Shown here: positions 25,289-35,870 of the stretch, in pieces
Layout of the letters: every line of letters starts with the position of its first letter
Numbering within the stretch: position 1 is the first letter of the stretch
Source of the DNA: Nocardia sp. BSTN01
GTDB taxonomy: Bacteria > Actinomycetota > Actinomycetes > Mycobacteriales > Mycobacteriaceae
DNA length: 64,000 nt
Direction of reading: 5' to 3'
NCBI RefSeq assembly: GCF_015354405.1
Contig: NZ_JADKYP010000008.1
Coordinates: 62,001-126,000, forward strand
Notes under the pieces: generated by a model
What the model was told of the DNA's origin: nothing
Databases searched by the model: none
The model's input: only the letters and a program-made list of their open reading frames with translations
Program-made: the position numbers and the translations under genes

Positions 25289-27207
25289 CCGGCCGCGGTG
25301 GAGGCAGAACCGGCGGGGGCGCCACCGGACGCGGCCGGGCGGGGATGCGATCCACATCCGCCCGGCCGCGTCGCGCTCCCCGGCCGCGGGCGGGGTCGCC
25401 CGCGGATGCCTCCACGCGGCTGCGGTTCGGAGTCGGACGTGTCCTCATGCTGGTGGCGCTGCTCGTCGTCGCGATGCAATTGCTGTGGCTGCAAACGTTT
25501 TCCGCGCCCAATCTCTCGGCCGAGGCGGCGAGCCAGCGCACGGTGCATCAGACCGACTGGGCGCAACGCGGTGCCATCCTCGATCGCGACGGCCGCGCTC
25601 TCGCGTTCACCGTCGTGACGAAGAAGCTCAACTTCCGGCCGGTGGCCGTGCGCAAGGATCTGGCCGACGCGCGCGCGAAGAGCGACAAGGCGCCCGAGGT
25701 GGACAAGCGGCTGGAGGAGATCGCCGAGACGATCCACGAAAAGCTGGGCAAGGACGCGCCCCCCGAAGCGGATCTGCTCGCCAAACTGCGCAGCGACGAC
25801 CAGTTCACCTATCTGGCCTACAACGTCGACTCCCGGGTCGCCGACGAGATCACCGAGAAGTTCCCCGAGGTGGGGACCGAACGTCAGGACACGCCGGTCT
25901 ATCCAGGCGGCGCGCTGGCGGCCAACGTGGTGGGCGCGACCGGCTGGGACGGACACGGCCAGGTGGGGCTCGAGGCGTCGATGGACGCGACACTGGCCGG
26001 CACCGACGGTTCGCACACCTACGATCGCGGCTCCGACGGGGCCGTCATCCCCGGCAGCGAGCGCGACAAGGTGCCCGCGGTCAACGGCTCCAATGTCGAA
26101 CTGACCCTCGACTCCGATCTGCAGTACTACGTGCAGCAGCAGGTCCAGGAGGCCAAGGACAAATCCGGCGCCCAGGACGCCTCGGCGGTGGTGCTGGACG
26201 CCCACACCGGCCAGGTGCTGGCCATGGCCAACGACAACACCTTCAATCCGGCGCAGAATCCGAAATTCTGGGCTTCGGCCGATATCGGCAATCCGTCGGT
26301 GACCAACGCCTACGAGCCCGGTTCGGTGAACAAGATCATCACCGCGGCGGCCTCCATCGAATACGGCCTGACCAACCCGGACGAGGTACACCAGGTGCCC
26401 GGGGAGATCCACATGGGCGGGGTCGTCGTGCACGACGCGTGGTCGCACGGCGTGATGCCGTACACGACCACCGGCATCTTCGGTAAGTCGTCGAACGTGG
26501 GCACGCTGATGCTCGCCCAGCGGATCGGCGAGGATCGCTTCGCGGATATGGTCAAGCGCTTCGGGCTGGGGCAGCGCACCGGTGTCGGGCTGCCGGGTGA
26601 AAGTGGTGGCATCGTGCCGCCACGCGACCAGTGGTCCGGCTCGACGTTCGCGAATCTGCCCATCGGGCAGGGCCTTTCGATGACACTGCTGCAGATGACC
26701 GGGATGTACCAGGCCATCGCCAACGACGGGGTGCGGATCCCGCCGCGCATCGTCAAGGACGTGATCGGCCCCGACGGGCACCGCACCAGCGAACCGCAGC
26801 CGGACGGCGTGCGGGTGGTGAGCCCGCAGACCGCGAGTACGCTGCGGCAGATGTTCCAGGCCGTGGTGCAGCGCGATCCGATGGGATATCAGCAGGGCAC
26901 GGGCGCTCCCGCGGCGATCGAGGGCTACCAGATCGCCGGGAAGACCGGGACCGCGCAGCAGATCGACGAGAAATGCCAGTGCTATTCCGCCGATCGTTAC
27001 TGGATCACCTTCGCCGGAATCGCCCCGGCCGACAATCCGCGCTACGTCATCGGCATCATGTTGAACGCACCCGTGCGCAGCACCGACGGCAGCGGTGGGC
27101 AGTCGGCGGCGCCGCTGTTCCACAGCATCGCCTCCTGGGCGCTGCAGCGCGATCGCGTTCCGCCGTCGACCGTGCCGCCGAAACAGCTTGTGCTCCAGGC
27201 GATGTAG
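25285..27207 (+). CDS. ftsI: septal peptidoglycan transpeptidase, penicillin-binding protein 2 (FtsI/PbpB)
   Basis: Class B penicillin-binding protein of 640 residues that crosslinks septal peptidoglycan with FtsW. A Gly/Arg-rich cytoplasmic head precedes a membrane helix at about 51-70; the N-terminal pedestal follows with RGAILDRDGRALA. The transpeptidase domain has the catalytic motif SVNK with Ser347, SSN at 402-404 and KTGT at 553-556. Start codon ATG overlaps the ftsL stop (ATGA), giving translational coupling. A 207-base gap then separates it from murE. Confidence 0.95.
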   Translation: MTGRGGGRTGGGATGRGRAGMRSTSARPRRAPRPRAGSPADASTRLRFGVGRVLMLVALLVVAMQLLWLQTFSAPNLSAEAASQRTVHQTDWAQRGAILDRDGRALAFTVVTKKLNFRPVAVRKDLADARAKSDKAPEVDKRLEEIAETIHEKLGKDAPPEADLLAKLRSDDQFTYLAYNVDSRVADEITEKFPEVGTERQDTPVYPGGALAANVVGATGWDGHGQVGLEASMDATLAGTDGSHTYDRGSDGAVIPGSERDKVPAVNGSNVELTLDSDLQYYVQQQVQEAKDKSGAQDASAVVLDAHTGQVLAMANDNTFNPAQNPKFWASADIGNPSVTNAYEPGSVNKIITAAASIEYGLTNPDEVHQVPGEIHMGGVVVHDAWSHGVMPYTTTGIFGKSSNVGTLMLAQRIGEDRFADMVKRFGLGQRTGVGLPGESGGIVPPRDQWSGSTFANLPIGQGLSMTLLQMTGMYQAIANDGVRIPPRIVKDVIGPDGHRTSEPQPDGVRVVSPQTASTLRQMFQAVVQRDPMGYQQGTGAPAAIEGYQIAGKTGTAQQIDEKCQCYSADRYWITFAGIAPADNPRYVIGIMLNAPVRSTDGSGGQSAAPLFHSIASWALQRDRVPPSTVPPKQLVLQAM

Positions 27208-27414
27208 TGGTGTGTGCGGTTGAATGTCCGGTTTCGGAAGCGTGGGTGTCCGTGTGCGGCCCGCCGCACGGGCGGGTGCGGGCGCGGTGAGGCCGGGGAG
27301 CCGGTGCGCGCGAGGCGGCCACGCTGCGTGGTCGCCGATCGCCCACAGGTAACCTGACTCCCCGACCCCGAATCTCGACCCGATGCACAGATGTGCGCCC
27401 ACGAAAGGAGCCTG

Positions 27415-29076
27415 GTGCCCGTGCAGCCCAGCCCGCAGGTGCTTCGCCCCGCCGTTGCGTTGCCGACGCCGGTGCAGGCCGTTGCCGAACTGACCGGTGC
27501 GCGGCTGAACTCCGGCGACACTGCCGGGATCGAGATCACCGGCATCGAACAGCGCTCGAACGCCGTGCAGCCTGGTGATCTGTTCGCCGGTCTGGCCGGT
27601 GCCAAGGCCCACGGCGCCCGGTTCGCCGCCGATGCCGTGGCGCGTGGTGCGGTCGCGGTGTTCACCGACGCGGCCGGCGCCGCACTGATCGGCGAGCTGG
27701 ATGTGCCGGTCCTCGTGCACGACGACCCGCGTGCGGTGCTGGGTGAACTGTCGGCGGCGATCTATGGTCATCCGTCGCGGCAGTTGCAGGTCATCGGCAT
27801 CACCGGCACGTCGGGGAAGACCACCACCTCCTATCTGGTGGAGGCCGGACTGACCGCCGCCGGCCTGTCGACCGCCCTGATCGGCACGATCGAGACGCGG
27901 ATCGCGCGGCGCGTCGATCCGAACCCGGAGCAGACCGCGGCCGGTGCGAGCGCCGCCGTCGAGTACCGCCGGGTGCCCAGCGCGTTGACCACGCCGGAGG
28001 CGCCGCAGCTGCACGCGATGTTCGCGCTGATGGTCGAACAGGGTGTGCAGGCCGTGGTGATGGAGGTGTCCAGCCACGCGCTGGCGCTGGGCCGCGTGGA
28101 CGGTGTGCACTTCTCCGTCGGCGCGTTCACGAACCTGTCGCAGGACCACCTGGACTTCCACGCCGACTTCGAGGACTATTTCGCCGCCAAACGCCGGCTG
28201 TTCGTCCCGGATCCGGGATCGCCGCAGCGGCAGGTCGCGGCCGACACCTGTGTGATCTGCGTGGACGACGCCTGGGGCCGGCGGCTGGCGCGGGAGGCGA
28301 GCGGGCGCGCCCGGGTCGTCACCGTGGCGACCGCGGACTGCCCGACCGGGGAGACCGAACCGGAATGGACGGTGACCGGCGCGGCCGCGCCGGCCGACGG
28401 CGGGCAACAGTTCACCGCGATCGGTCCCGAGGGTGAGATCCCGGCCCGGCTGCGGTTGCCCGGGCGCTACAACATCGCCAACGGCCTGCTCGCGATCGCG
28501 GTGTGCGCCGCGGCGGGCGTCGACGGTGCGGTGGCTGCCGCGGCGCTGGGCGAGGTGGACGTGCCCGGCCGGATGCAGCGGGTCGACGCGGGACAGGATT
28601 TCCTCGCCCTCGTCGACTACGCGCACAAGCCGGCCGCGGTGGAATCGGTGATCGCGACGCTGCGCCGGCATCTGCGCGACACCGGTGGCCGCCTGGCCGT
28701 GGTGGTGGGCGCCGGTGGCGATCGTGACGCCGGTAAGCGGCCGCTGATGGGCGCCACCGCGGCGCGCGGCGCGGAACTGCTGGTCATCACCGACGACAAT
28801 CCGCGCACCGAGGATCCGGCCGAGATCCGCGCCGCGATCCGCGCGGGCGCGCTGGGTATCGCCGAGGCCGAGCGCGGTGAGGTGCGCGAGATCGGCGATC
28901 GGGCCGCCGCCATCGCCGCGGCCGTGGAGTGGGCACGGCCGGGGGATGTGGTGCTGGTGGCAGGTAAGGGACACGAGACCGGGCAGGAGATTGCGGGTGT
29001 GAAGTATCCGTTCGACGACCGTGAGGTGCTGGGACAGGCCCTGGAACGTAAAACGAAAGACCTGACGGTTTCATGA
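27415..29076 (+). CDS. murE: UDP-N-acetylmuramoyl-L-alanyl-D-glutamate:meso-diaminopimelate ligase
   Basis: Adds meso-diaminopimelate to the peptidoglycan precursor. Of 553 residues; the ATP loop GTSGKTTT is at 131-138, VMEVSSHALALGRV follows, and the specificity motif DNPR at 461-464 marks a diaminopimelate rather than lysine enzyme. GTG 27415 has AAAGGAG 4 bases upstream; ATG 27391 lies before that ribosome site and is less likely. Its stop overlaps the murF start by 4 bases. Confidence 0.94.
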   Translation: MPVQPSPQVLRPAVALPTPVQAVAELTGARLNSGDTAGIEITGIEQRSNAVQPGDLFAGLAGAKAHGARFAADAVARGAVAVFTDAAGAALIGELDVPVLVHDDPRAVLGELSAAIYGHPSRQLQVIGITGTSGKTTTSYLVEAGLTAAGLSTALIGTIETRIARRVDPNPEQTAAGASAAVEYRRVPSALTTPEAPQLHAMFALMVEQGVQAVVMEVSSHALALGRVDGVHFSVGAFTNLSQDHLDFHADFEDYFAAKRRLFVPDPGSPQRQVAADTCVICVDDAWGRRLAREASGRARVVTVATADCPTGETEPEWTVTGAAAPADGGQQFTAIGPEGEIPARLRLPGRYNIANGLLAIAVCAAAGVDGAVAAAALGEVDVPGRMQRVDAGQDFLALVDYAHKPAAVESVIATLRRHLRDTGGRLAVVVGAGGDRDAGKRPLMGATAARGAELLVITDDNPRTEDPAEIRAAIRAGALGIAEAERGEVREIGDRAAAIAAAVEWARPGDVVLVAGKGHETGQEIAGVKYPFDDREVLGQALERKTKDLTVS

Positions 29077-30593
29077 TCGAAATGACTCTGCGGGAGATCG
29101 CCGAGATCGTCGGCGGCACGTTGCACGACGTGAGCGATCCCGCGGTGACGGTGACCGGTGCGGTCGAATTCGATTCGCGCCGAATCAATTCCGGCGACCT
29201 GTTCCTGGCGCTGCCGGGCGAGCACGTCGACGGGCACGACTACGCCGGCAAGGCCGTGGCCTCCGGTGCGGTGGCGGTGCTGGCGGCGCGTCCGGTCGGC
29301 GTACCGGCGATCGTGGTCGAACCGTTCGCCTCCGCCGCCGACGCGGTGGCGAACCGCTCCTATGTGCTGGCCCACGACACCGACGGCTCCGGCGCCGCCG
29401 TGCTGGCCGCGCTGGCCAAACTGGCGCGCGCGAGCGTGGACCGGCTGGCCGCCGCCGGCCTGGACGTGGTCGGGGTGACCGGTTCGGCCGGGAAGACCTC
29501 CACCAAGGACCTGCTGGCGCGCGTGCTCGCGCCGCTGGGCGCCGTGGTCGCCCCGCCCGGATCGTTCAACAACGAACTGGGTCATCCGTGGACGGCGCTG
29601 CGCGCCGGGGCCGACTCCCGCTTCCTGGTGCTGGAACTGTCCGCGCGCGGCCCGGGCCATATCAAGGCGCTGACCGATATCGCGCCCCCGCGGATCGGTG
29701 TGGTTCTCAACGTCGGCACCGCGCACCTGGGTGAGTTCGGCGGCCGCGACGCCATCGCGCAGGCCAAAGGCGAACTGGTGGAAGCGCTTCCGCCGACCGG
29801 CGTCGCGGTGCTCAACGCCGACGACCCACGGGTGGCGGCGATGGCCGCCCGGACCCGAGCCCGGGTGGTGACCTTCGGTCAGGCGTCGGGCGCCGATGTG
29901 CGGGCCACCGACATCGTGGTTGACTCCGAAGCACGCGCGCGATTCACCTTGCACGCCAAGGGTTCTCGCGCCGAGGTGCATCTGGCAGTCTACGGCGAAC
30001 ACCAGGTCTCGAACGCGCTGGCCGCGGCCGCCGTGGCGCTCGAATGCGGTGCTGACCTCGACACCGTGGCACAGGCCCTGGCCGGTGCGACGGTCGATTC
30101 GGCGCACCGGATGGATGTGCGGACCCGCCCCGACGGGGTCACCGTCGTCGACGACTCCTACAACGCCAACCCGGATTCCATGCGCGCCGCCCTCAAGGCG
30201 CTGGTGTCGATGTCGCGCGCCGGCGGTACGCCGGATGCGCCGCGCGGCCGGCGCAGCTGGGCGGTCTTGGGCGAAATGGCCGAACTGGGCGAGGATTCGG
30301 TCGTCGAACACGACGGCATCGGCCGGCTCGCGGTGCGGCTGGACGTCGACCGGCTGATCGTGGTCGGCACCGGGCGCCCGGCCCGGGCGCTGCATCAGGG
30401 TGCGGTCATGGAAGGCTCGTGGGGCGAGGAATCGATCCTCGTACCCGATATCGAATCCGCGATCGCCCTGCTGGACAACGAGATCGCGGCCGGTGATGTG
30501 GTGCTGGTCAAGGCGTCGAACTCCGCCGGTCTGTGGGCGGTGGCGCAGCACGTGCTCGCATCGGGTGAGCAGGGCACGGAGGCAGCTGGATGA
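29073..30593 (+). CDS. murF: UDP-N-acetylmuramoyl-tripeptide:D-alanyl-D-alanine ligase
   Basis: Adds D-Ala-D-Ala to complete the pentapeptide. A 506-residue Mur ligase with ATP loop [10 protein letters not shown], the central [12 protein letters not shown] and [14 protein letters not shown] segments, [23 protein letters not shown], and the C-terminal [20 protein letters not shown] overlaps the murE stop (ATGA); its own stop overlaps mraY by 4 bases (ATGA). Confidence 0.94.
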   Translation: MIEMTLREIAEIVGGTLHDVSDPAVTVTGAVEFDSRRINSGDLFLALPGEHVDGHDYAGKAVASGAVAVLAARPVGVPAIVVEPFASAADAVANRSYVLAHDTDGSGAAVLAALAKLARASVDRLAAAGLDVVGVTGSAGKTSTKDLLARVLAPLGAVVAPPGSFNNELGHPWTALRAGADSRFLVLELSARGPGHIKALTDIAPPRIGVVLNVGTAHLGEFGGRDAIAQAKGELVEALPPTGVAVLNADDPRVAAMAARTRARVVTFGQASGADVRATDIVVDSEARARFTLHAKGSRAEVHLAVYGEHQVSNALAAAAVALECGADLDTVAQALAGATVDSAHRMDVRTRPDGVTVVDDSYNANPDSMRAALKALVSMSRAGGTPDAPRGRRSWAVLGEMAELGEDSVVEHDGIGRLAVRLDVDRLIVVGTGRPARALHQGAVMEGSWGEESILVPDIESAIALLDNEIAAGDVVLVKASNSAGLWAVAQHVLASGEQGTEAAG

Positions 30594-31666
30594 GGCAGAT
30601 TCTGTTCGCGGCGGGGATCGCGCTGGCGGTATCGATCCTGCTGACGCCGCTGCTGATCCGCATGTTCGCGCGGCGCGGATTCGGCCAGGAGATCCGCATC
30701 GACGGCCCCGAGAGTCATCAGGCCAAGCGCGGCACCCCGACCATGGGCGGTGTCGCGATCCTGATCGGCATGTGGGCCGGATATCTGGGCTCGCATCTGA
30801 TCGGCATCGGCTATCACGCCGACGGGCCGTCGGTCTCGGGCCTGCTGGTCCTCGGCCTGGCCACCGCGCTGGGCGTGGTCGGCTTCATCGACGACTTCAT
30901 CAAACTGCGCAAGCAGCGCAATCTGGGCCTGACCGCGGCCGGCAAGTACATCGGCCAGCTCGGTTCGGCGGTGATCTTCGGGGTGCTCGCGCTGCAGTTC
31001 CGCGGCGCGGGCGGGCGAACCCCGGCCAGCCGGCATCTGTCGTACGTACGCGAGATCAACACCGTCTCGATGAGCGTGATCATCTTCCTGGCGTTCGTCT
31101 GCCTGGTCGTGGTCGCGTGGTCGAACGCGGTGAATCTGACCGACGGCCTGGACGGCCTGGCCGCGGGGTCGATGAGCCTGGTGCTGGGCGCCTACGTGAT
31201 CATCACGTTCTGGCAGTACTACCACGCCTGCGAATTCAAGGCCGAGGCCGGCTGCTACAACGTGCGCGATCCGCTGGATCTGGCGCTGGTGTGTGCCGCC
31301 GGCGCGGCCGCGTGCGTCGGATTCCTGTGGTGGAACGCGGCGCCCGCGAAGATCTTCATGGGCGATACCGGTTCGCTGGCCCTCGGTGGCCTGCTCGCCG
31401 GATTGTCGATCACCACCCGCACCGAACTGCTCATGGTCGTGATCGGCGCACTGTTCGTCGCCGAGACCGTGTCGGTGGTGCTGCAGGTGGCGGTATTCCG
31501 GACCACCCGCAACCGGTTGTTCAAGATGGCGCCGTTCCATCACCATTTCGAGCTGAGCAAATGGGCGGAGACGACGGTCATCATCCGGTTCTGGCTGCTC
31601 GCCGGAATCGCGGCGGCGGTCGGTCTGGGCTTGTTCTACAGCGAATACCTCTCTCAGGTCGGGTAA
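30590..31666 (+). CDS. mraY: phospho-N-acetylmuramoyl-pentapeptide transferase
   Basis: Polytopic enzyme of 358 residues transferring phospho-MurNAc-pentapeptide to undecaprenyl (decaprenyl) phosphate, forming lipid I. About ten membrane helices. Active-site loops are visible: [32 protein letters not shown] with the catalytic Asp pair, [27 protein letters not shown] and the histidine-rich MAPFHHHFE. Normal length. Starts within the murF stop and ends 6 bases before murD. Confidence 0.96.
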   Translation: MRQILFAAGIALAVSILLTPLLIRMFARRGFGQEIRIDGPESHQAKRGTPTMGGVAILIGMWAGYLGSHLIGIGYHADGPSVSGLLVLGLATALGVVGFIDDFIKLRKQRNLGLTAAGKYIGQLGSAVIFGVLALQFRGAGGRTPASRHLSYVREINTVSMSVIIFLAFVCLVVVAWSNAVNLTDGLDGLAAGSMSLVLGAYVIITFWQYYHACEFKAEAGCYNVRDPLDLALVCAAGAAACVGFLWWNAAPAKIFMGDTGSLALGGLLAGLSITTRTELLMVVIGALFVAETVSVVLQVAVFRTTRNRLFKMAPFHHHFELSKWAETTVIIRFWLLAGIAAAVGLGLFYSEYLSQVG

Positions 31667-31672
31667 GCAGCG

Positions 31673-33178
31673 ATGGTCGAACATACTCCGCGGGCCCTGC
31701 GATCACCGGGTCCCATGCTCGAATTTCTGCGTGGCCGTGACGTTCTCGTCGCGGGATGGGGGGTGTCGGGCCGCTCGCTGATCGAGCCGCTGCGCGATAT
31801 CGGCGCCCGCCCCGTCGTCACCGACGCCGGGGAGAAGGCGATGGCCGAGGCCGCCGAACTCGGACTCGACACCGCCACCGGCGCCGCACTGCTCGAACCC
31901 GGTGCGCTGGAACGGTTCGCGCTGGTCATCACCAGCCCGGGCTGGCGACCGGAGTCACCGGTGCTGGTTTCCGCGGTCGCCGAGGGCATTCCGGTCTGGG
32001 GCGATGTGGAATTCGCCTGGTGGGTGGATCAGGCCCGGCTCTACGGTCCGGTGCGCAAATGGCTGGTGATCACCGGAACCAACGGTAAGACCACCACCAC
32101 CCAGATGACCCACGCGATTCTGCGCGCGGCCGGGCTGCCCAGCGTCGCCTGCGGCAATATCGGGCTGCCGATCCTGGACGCGCTGCGCCGCACCCCGGGC
32201 CCGCAGATCCTCGCGGTCGAGCTGTCGTCGTTCCAGCTGCACTGGGCGCCGTCGGTGCGCCCGGAGGCCGGTGTGGTGCTGAATGTGGCCGAGGATCATC
32301 TGGACTGGCACGGCGGCCTCGACGCCTATGCCGCCGCCAAGGCGCGGGCGCTCACCGGACGGGTGGGCGTGGTCGGACTCGACGACGCCGTGGCCGCCGC
32401 GCTGGCGCGAAAGTCCAAGGCGCGCCGCACCGTCGGCTTCCGGATCGGCGTGCCGGCCGACGGCGAACTCGGCGTGGTCGACGGCAAATTGCTGGACCGC
32501 GCCTTCACCAAGGCCGCGATCCTCGCCGAGGTCGGCGACATCAGCCCGCCCGGACCCGCCGGTGTCGCCGACGCGCTTGCCGCGGCCGCGCTGACCCGCG
32601 CCATCGATGTGGCCCCGCAGTTCGTCAAGGAGGGCTTGGCCGAACACAAGGTGGGCCCGCACCGGGCCGCCTTCGTGCGGGAACTGGCCGGGGTCGGGTT
32701 CGTCGACGATTCGAAGGCGACCAATCCGCATGCCGCGCGGTCGTCGATCCTGGCGCATCCGCACGTGGTGTGGATCGCCGGTGGTCAGCTCAAGGGCGCC
32801 CACATCGACGATCTGGTCGAGGAGGTCGCCGAGCGTCTCGTCGCCGCTGTGGTTTTCGGTCAGGACGCGCCGATCATCGCGGCGGCAATGGCGCGACACG
32901 CGCCGGATGTCCCGGTGGTCGAGCTCGGTTCGGGTGACGATGCACAGATGAGCGGGGAACCCTCCACGGCCTCTCTGGTCGCCGAGATCGACGGCGCCGA
33001 CGCGGTGATGGCCCGTGCGGTACGCATCGCCGCCGGATATGCCGGGCGCGGCGATACCGTCCTGCTCGCTCCGGCCGCGGCCTCCCTGGACATGTTCGCC
33101 GACTACACCCACCGCGGCCGCAGTTTCGTCGCGGCGGTGCAGGCCCTGGACGAGAGAGATATCGGGAGCCAGCAGTGA
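31673..33178 (+). CDS. murD: UDP-N-acetylmuramoyl-L-alanine:D-glutamate ligase
   Basis: Adds D-glutamate to UDP-MurNAc-L-Ala. A 501-residue protein with an N-terminal Rossmann domain (VLVAGWGVSGRSLIEPL), ATP loop GTNGKTTTTQMTH, VELSSFQLHWA, NVAEDHLDWHG and the C-terminal FVDDSKATNPHAARSSI and WIAGGQLKGA. ATG 31673 lies 6 bases after mraY and has a weak ribosome site; ATG 31715 is a possible shorter start. The stop overlaps the ftsW start by 4 bases. Confidence 0.94.
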   Translation: MVEHTPRALRSPGPMLEFLRGRDVLVAGWGVSGRSLIEPLRDIGARPVVTDAGEKAMAEAAELGLDTATGAALLEPGALERFALVITSPGWRPESPVLVSAVAEGIPVWGDVEFAWWVDQARLYGPVRKWLVITGTNGKTTTTQMTHAILRAAGLPSVACGNIGLPILDALRRTPGPQILAVELSSFQLHWAPSVRPEAGVVLNVAEDHLDWHGGLDAYAAAKARALTGRVGVVGLDDAVAAALARKSKARRTVGFRIGVPADGELGVVDGKLLDRAFTKAAILAEVGDISPPGPAGVADALAAAALTRAIDVAPQFVKEGLAEHKVGPHRAAFVRELAGVGFVDDSKATNPHAARSSILAHPHVVWIAGGQLKGAHIDDLVEEVAERLVAAVVFGQDAPIIAAAMARHAPDVPVVELGSGDDAQMSGEPSTASLVAEIDGADAVMARAVRIAAGYAGRGDTVLLAPAAASLDMFADYTHRGRSFVAAVQALDERDIGSQQ

Positions 33179-34698
33179 CGAAACCGGCGCGCAAGCCCGT
33201 GGGCACCTGGTTCGGTGCCTGGCTGGCGCGCCCGCTGGCCGATTTCCACCTGGTCGTCACCATCGCCACCCTGCTCACCGTGCTCGGGCTGGTGATGGTG
33301 CTGTCGGCCTCCAGTGTGGAGGCCTATGCCGACGGCGGTTCGGCCTATTCGCTGTTCATGCAGCAGGCGTTCTTCGCGGGCCTGGGCGCGGCGCTGTTCT
33401 ATGTGGCGCTGCGGATTCCGATGCGGGTGCTGCGGCAGCTGTCGTTCCCGCTGTTCGCGGCGTCGGTGCTGTTACTGGTGCTGGTGCTGATTCCCGGAAT
33501 CGGCTCGCAAGTCCAGGGTTCGCGGCGCTGGTTCGACCTCGGATTCGTCTCCGTGCAGCCGTCGGAGATCGTGAAGGTCACCCTGATCCTGTGGGGTGCG
33601 CATCTGCTGGCGACCCGCCGCAGCGACCAGGGCGGGTACAAGGACATCCTGGTGCCGCTGGTGCCGGCCGGCCTGCTGGTCTGTCTGCTGATCGTGCTGG
33701 AACCGAATCTGTCGACGACCATCGCGGTCGGTCTGGTGCTGGTCGCGCTGCTGTGGTTCGGCGGGTTGCCGGTGCGGCTGTTCGTGACCATCGCGGTCTC
33801 GGGTGGGGTGGCGGCGGGCATTCTGGCGCTCTCGGCCGGCTACCGCTCCGATCGCATGCGCGCGTTCTTCAATCCCGGCGACGATCCGCAGGGCATCGGC
33901 TACCAGGCGCGCCAAGCGCTGTTCTCCCTCGCCGACGGCGGGATCTGGGGACGCGGACTCGGCCAGAGCCGGGCCAAGTGGAGTTATCTGCCCAACGCGC
34001 ACAACGACTTCATCTTCGCCATCATCGGCGAGGAACTCGGATTTCTCGGATGCGCCCTGGTGCTGGGGCTTTTCGCGCTGTTCGTCTTCGTCGGACTGCG
34101 CATCGCCGCCCGGTCGTCCGATCCGTTCCTGCGATTGCTGACCGCGGCCGCGACCACCTGGATCACCGGTCAGGCGCTGATCAACATCGGATACGTGGTG
34201 GGCCTGCTGCCGGTGACGGGATTGCAGTTGCCGCTGGTGTCGGCCGGTGGTTCGTCGCTGGCGATCACCCTGATGATGTTCGGCCTGATCGCGAGTGCGG
34301 CCCGGCACGAACCGGAGGCGATCGCCGCGTTGAAGGCCGGCCAGGACGGGCGGTTCAGCCGGCTGCTGCGGCTGCCGGTCCCCGAAACCTACGCACCCGC
34401 CCGCGCGGGCCGCACGCGCGCGGTCTCGGGCCCGCGGCGCCGGGAACTGCCGCCCGCGCGTAAGCGGTCCGACAGATCCGGTCAGTCGCGCGGCGCGGGC
34501 AAGTCCCGCGGGACCGCTGCGGCGCGGGGTGGGAGTGCGGCGATACCGCGGCGGTCGATAGATTCGGATTCGGCACGACGACGCAGCGCCGACGCCGGAC
34601 GGCGGGAGGCGCGCGGAGCGTCGTCGTGGCGCACCACCCGGGCCTGGGAGCCCAGCTATCCGATGACACATGCGAGAGAACGAGGTAATTCGAGGTGA
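33175..34698 (+). CDS. ftsW: SEDS peptidoglycan polymerase FtsW
   Basis: A 507-residue glycosyltransferase of the SEDS family that polymerises septal glycan with FtsI. About ten membrane helices span residues 20-375; conserved segments are [89 protein letters not shown] (with the catalytic-region Asp) and [11 protein letters not shown]. The last 100 residues are a basic, Arg/Ser-rich cytoplasmic tail like that of mycobacterial FtsW, which contacts FtsZ. GTG start overlaps the murD stop (GTGA); the end overlaps murG. Confidence 0.94.
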   Translation: MTKPARKPVGTWFGAWLARPLADFHLVVTIATLLTVLGLVMVLSASSVEAYADGGSAYSLFMQQAFFAGLGAALFYVALRIPMRVLRQLSFPLFAASVLLLVLVLIPGIGSQVQGSRRWFDLGFVSVQPSEIVKVTLILWGAHLLATRRSDQGGYKDILVPLVPAGLLVCLLIVLEPNLSTTIAVGLVLVALLWFGGLPVRLFVTIAVSGGVAAGILALSAGYRSDRMRAFFNPGDDPQGIGYQARQALFSLADGGIWGRGLGQSRAKWSYLPNAHNDFIFAIIGEELGFLGCALVLGLFALFVFVGLRIAARSSDPFLRLLTAAATTWITGQALINIGYVVGLLPVTGLQLPLVSAGGSSLAITLMMFGLIASAARHEPEAIAALKAGQDGRFSRLLRLPVPETYAPARAGRTRAVSGPRRRELPPARKRSDRSGQSRGAGKSRGTAAARGGSAAIPRRSIDSDSARRRSADAGRREARGASSWRTTRAWEPSYPMTHARERGNSR

Positions 34699-35870
34699 CA
34701 ACCGGCGAGAGCGGCGGCACGACGGGTTCCGGGCAACGGACGCTCTCGGTGATCGTCGCCGGCGGGGGCACGGCCGGGCATATCGAACCCGCGATGGCGG
34801 TCGCGGACGCACTGCGCCGGCTGGATCCCTCGATCCGGATCACCGCACTGGGCACCCAGCGCGGGCTGGAGACGACGCTGATTCCCGAACGCGGCTATCC
34901 GCTGGAGTTGATTCCGCCGGTCCCGCTGCCGCGGAAACCCACCGCCGATCTGCTGCGCCTGCCCGGCCGGGTTCGCGCCGCGGTGGCGCGTACCCGCGCG
35001 GTGATCGACGCGGTCGAGGCCGATGTGATCATCGGATTCGGCGGGTACGTCTCGGTGCCCGCCTACCTCGCGGCCGGCGGGGGAGTGCTGCGGCGCTCGC
35101 GCCGGATACCGCTGGTGGTGCACGAGGCCAATGTGAAGGCGGGGATCGCGAACAAGGTCGGCGCCCGGCGTGCGGCGCGGGTGCTCGCCGCCGTGCCGAA
35201 TTCGGGTGTGCACGCGCGCGGTCGCGCCGATGCCGAGGTGGTCGGGATTCCGGTGCGCGCCTCGATCGCCACCCTGGACCGCGCCGGACTGCGGGCGCAG
35301 GCGCGTGAGCACTTCGGACTGCCGCAGCAGGGGCCCGTTCTGCTGGTCTTCGGCGGCTCCCAGGGCGCGCGCCGGTTGAACGAGGCGGTGTCCGGCGCTG
35401 CCGCGCAACTGCTGGCGGCGGGTATCTCGGTGCTGCACGCGCACGGACCGAAGAACACGCTCGATCTGGACGGGGTCGATACCGAATCCGGCCGCGACGG
35501 CGCGAAATACGTTGCGGTGCCCTATCTGTCGCGGATGGATCTGGCCTATGCCGCCGCCGATGCCACGGTGTGCCGCTCGGGCGCGATGACCGTGGCCGAG
35601 GTGTCGGCGGTCGGTCTGCCGGCGTTCTACGTGCCGCTGCCGCACGGCAACGGCGAACAGGAGTTCAACGCCCGCCCGATCGTCGCGCAGGGCGGTGGCA
35701 GAATCGTCGCCGATGCGGAGATGACGCCGAAGTATGTGATGGACGAGGTGATCGCGCTGCTCACCGACCCGGCCGCGCTGACGAACATGTCGGTCGCCGC
35801 CGCCGGCGCCGGACATCGCGACGCCGCGGACACGGTGGCGCGAATCGTGCTGGAGGTGACCGGACGGTGA
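34695..35870 (+). CDS. murG: UDP-N-acetylglucosamine:lipid I N-acetylglucosaminyltransferase
   Basis: Peripheral GT28 enzyme of 391 residues making lipid II. N-terminal [22 protein letters not shown] is the acceptor-site glycine loop, with [13 protein letters not shown] and [14 protein letters not shown]; the C-terminal donor domain has [51 protein letters not shown]. The acceptor-side HE-N motif is intact. First 15 residues are a polar extension. GTG overlaps the ftsW stop and the stop overlaps murC (GTGA). Confidence 0.95.
   Translation: MTTGESGGTTGSGQRTLSVIVAGGGTAGHIEPAMAVADALRRLDPSIRITALGTQRGLETTLIPERGYPLELIPPVPLPRKPTADLLRLPGRVRAAVARTRAVIDAVEADVIIGFGGYVSVPAYLAAGGGVLRRSRRIPLVVHEANVKAGIANKVGARRAARVLAAVPNSGVHARGRADAEVVGIPVRASIATLDRAGLRAQAREHFGLPQQGPVLLVFGGSQGARRLNEAVSGAAAQLLAAGISVLHAHGPKNTLDLDGVDTESGRDGAKYVAVPYLSRMDLAYAAADATVCRSGAMTVAEVSAVGLPAFYVPLPHGNGEQEFNARPIVAQGGGRIVADAEMTPKYVMDEVIALLTDPAALTNMSVAAAGAGHRDAADTVARIVLEVTGR

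Noticed and set aside
24919-28974. Open minus-strand frame of more than 1300 codons opposite ftsL, ftsI and murE
   Set aside because: It is an antisense shadow of high-GC codon bias: low-complexity Arg/His/Gly-rich translation, no ribosome site, no family features, and it runs across three well-supported genes.
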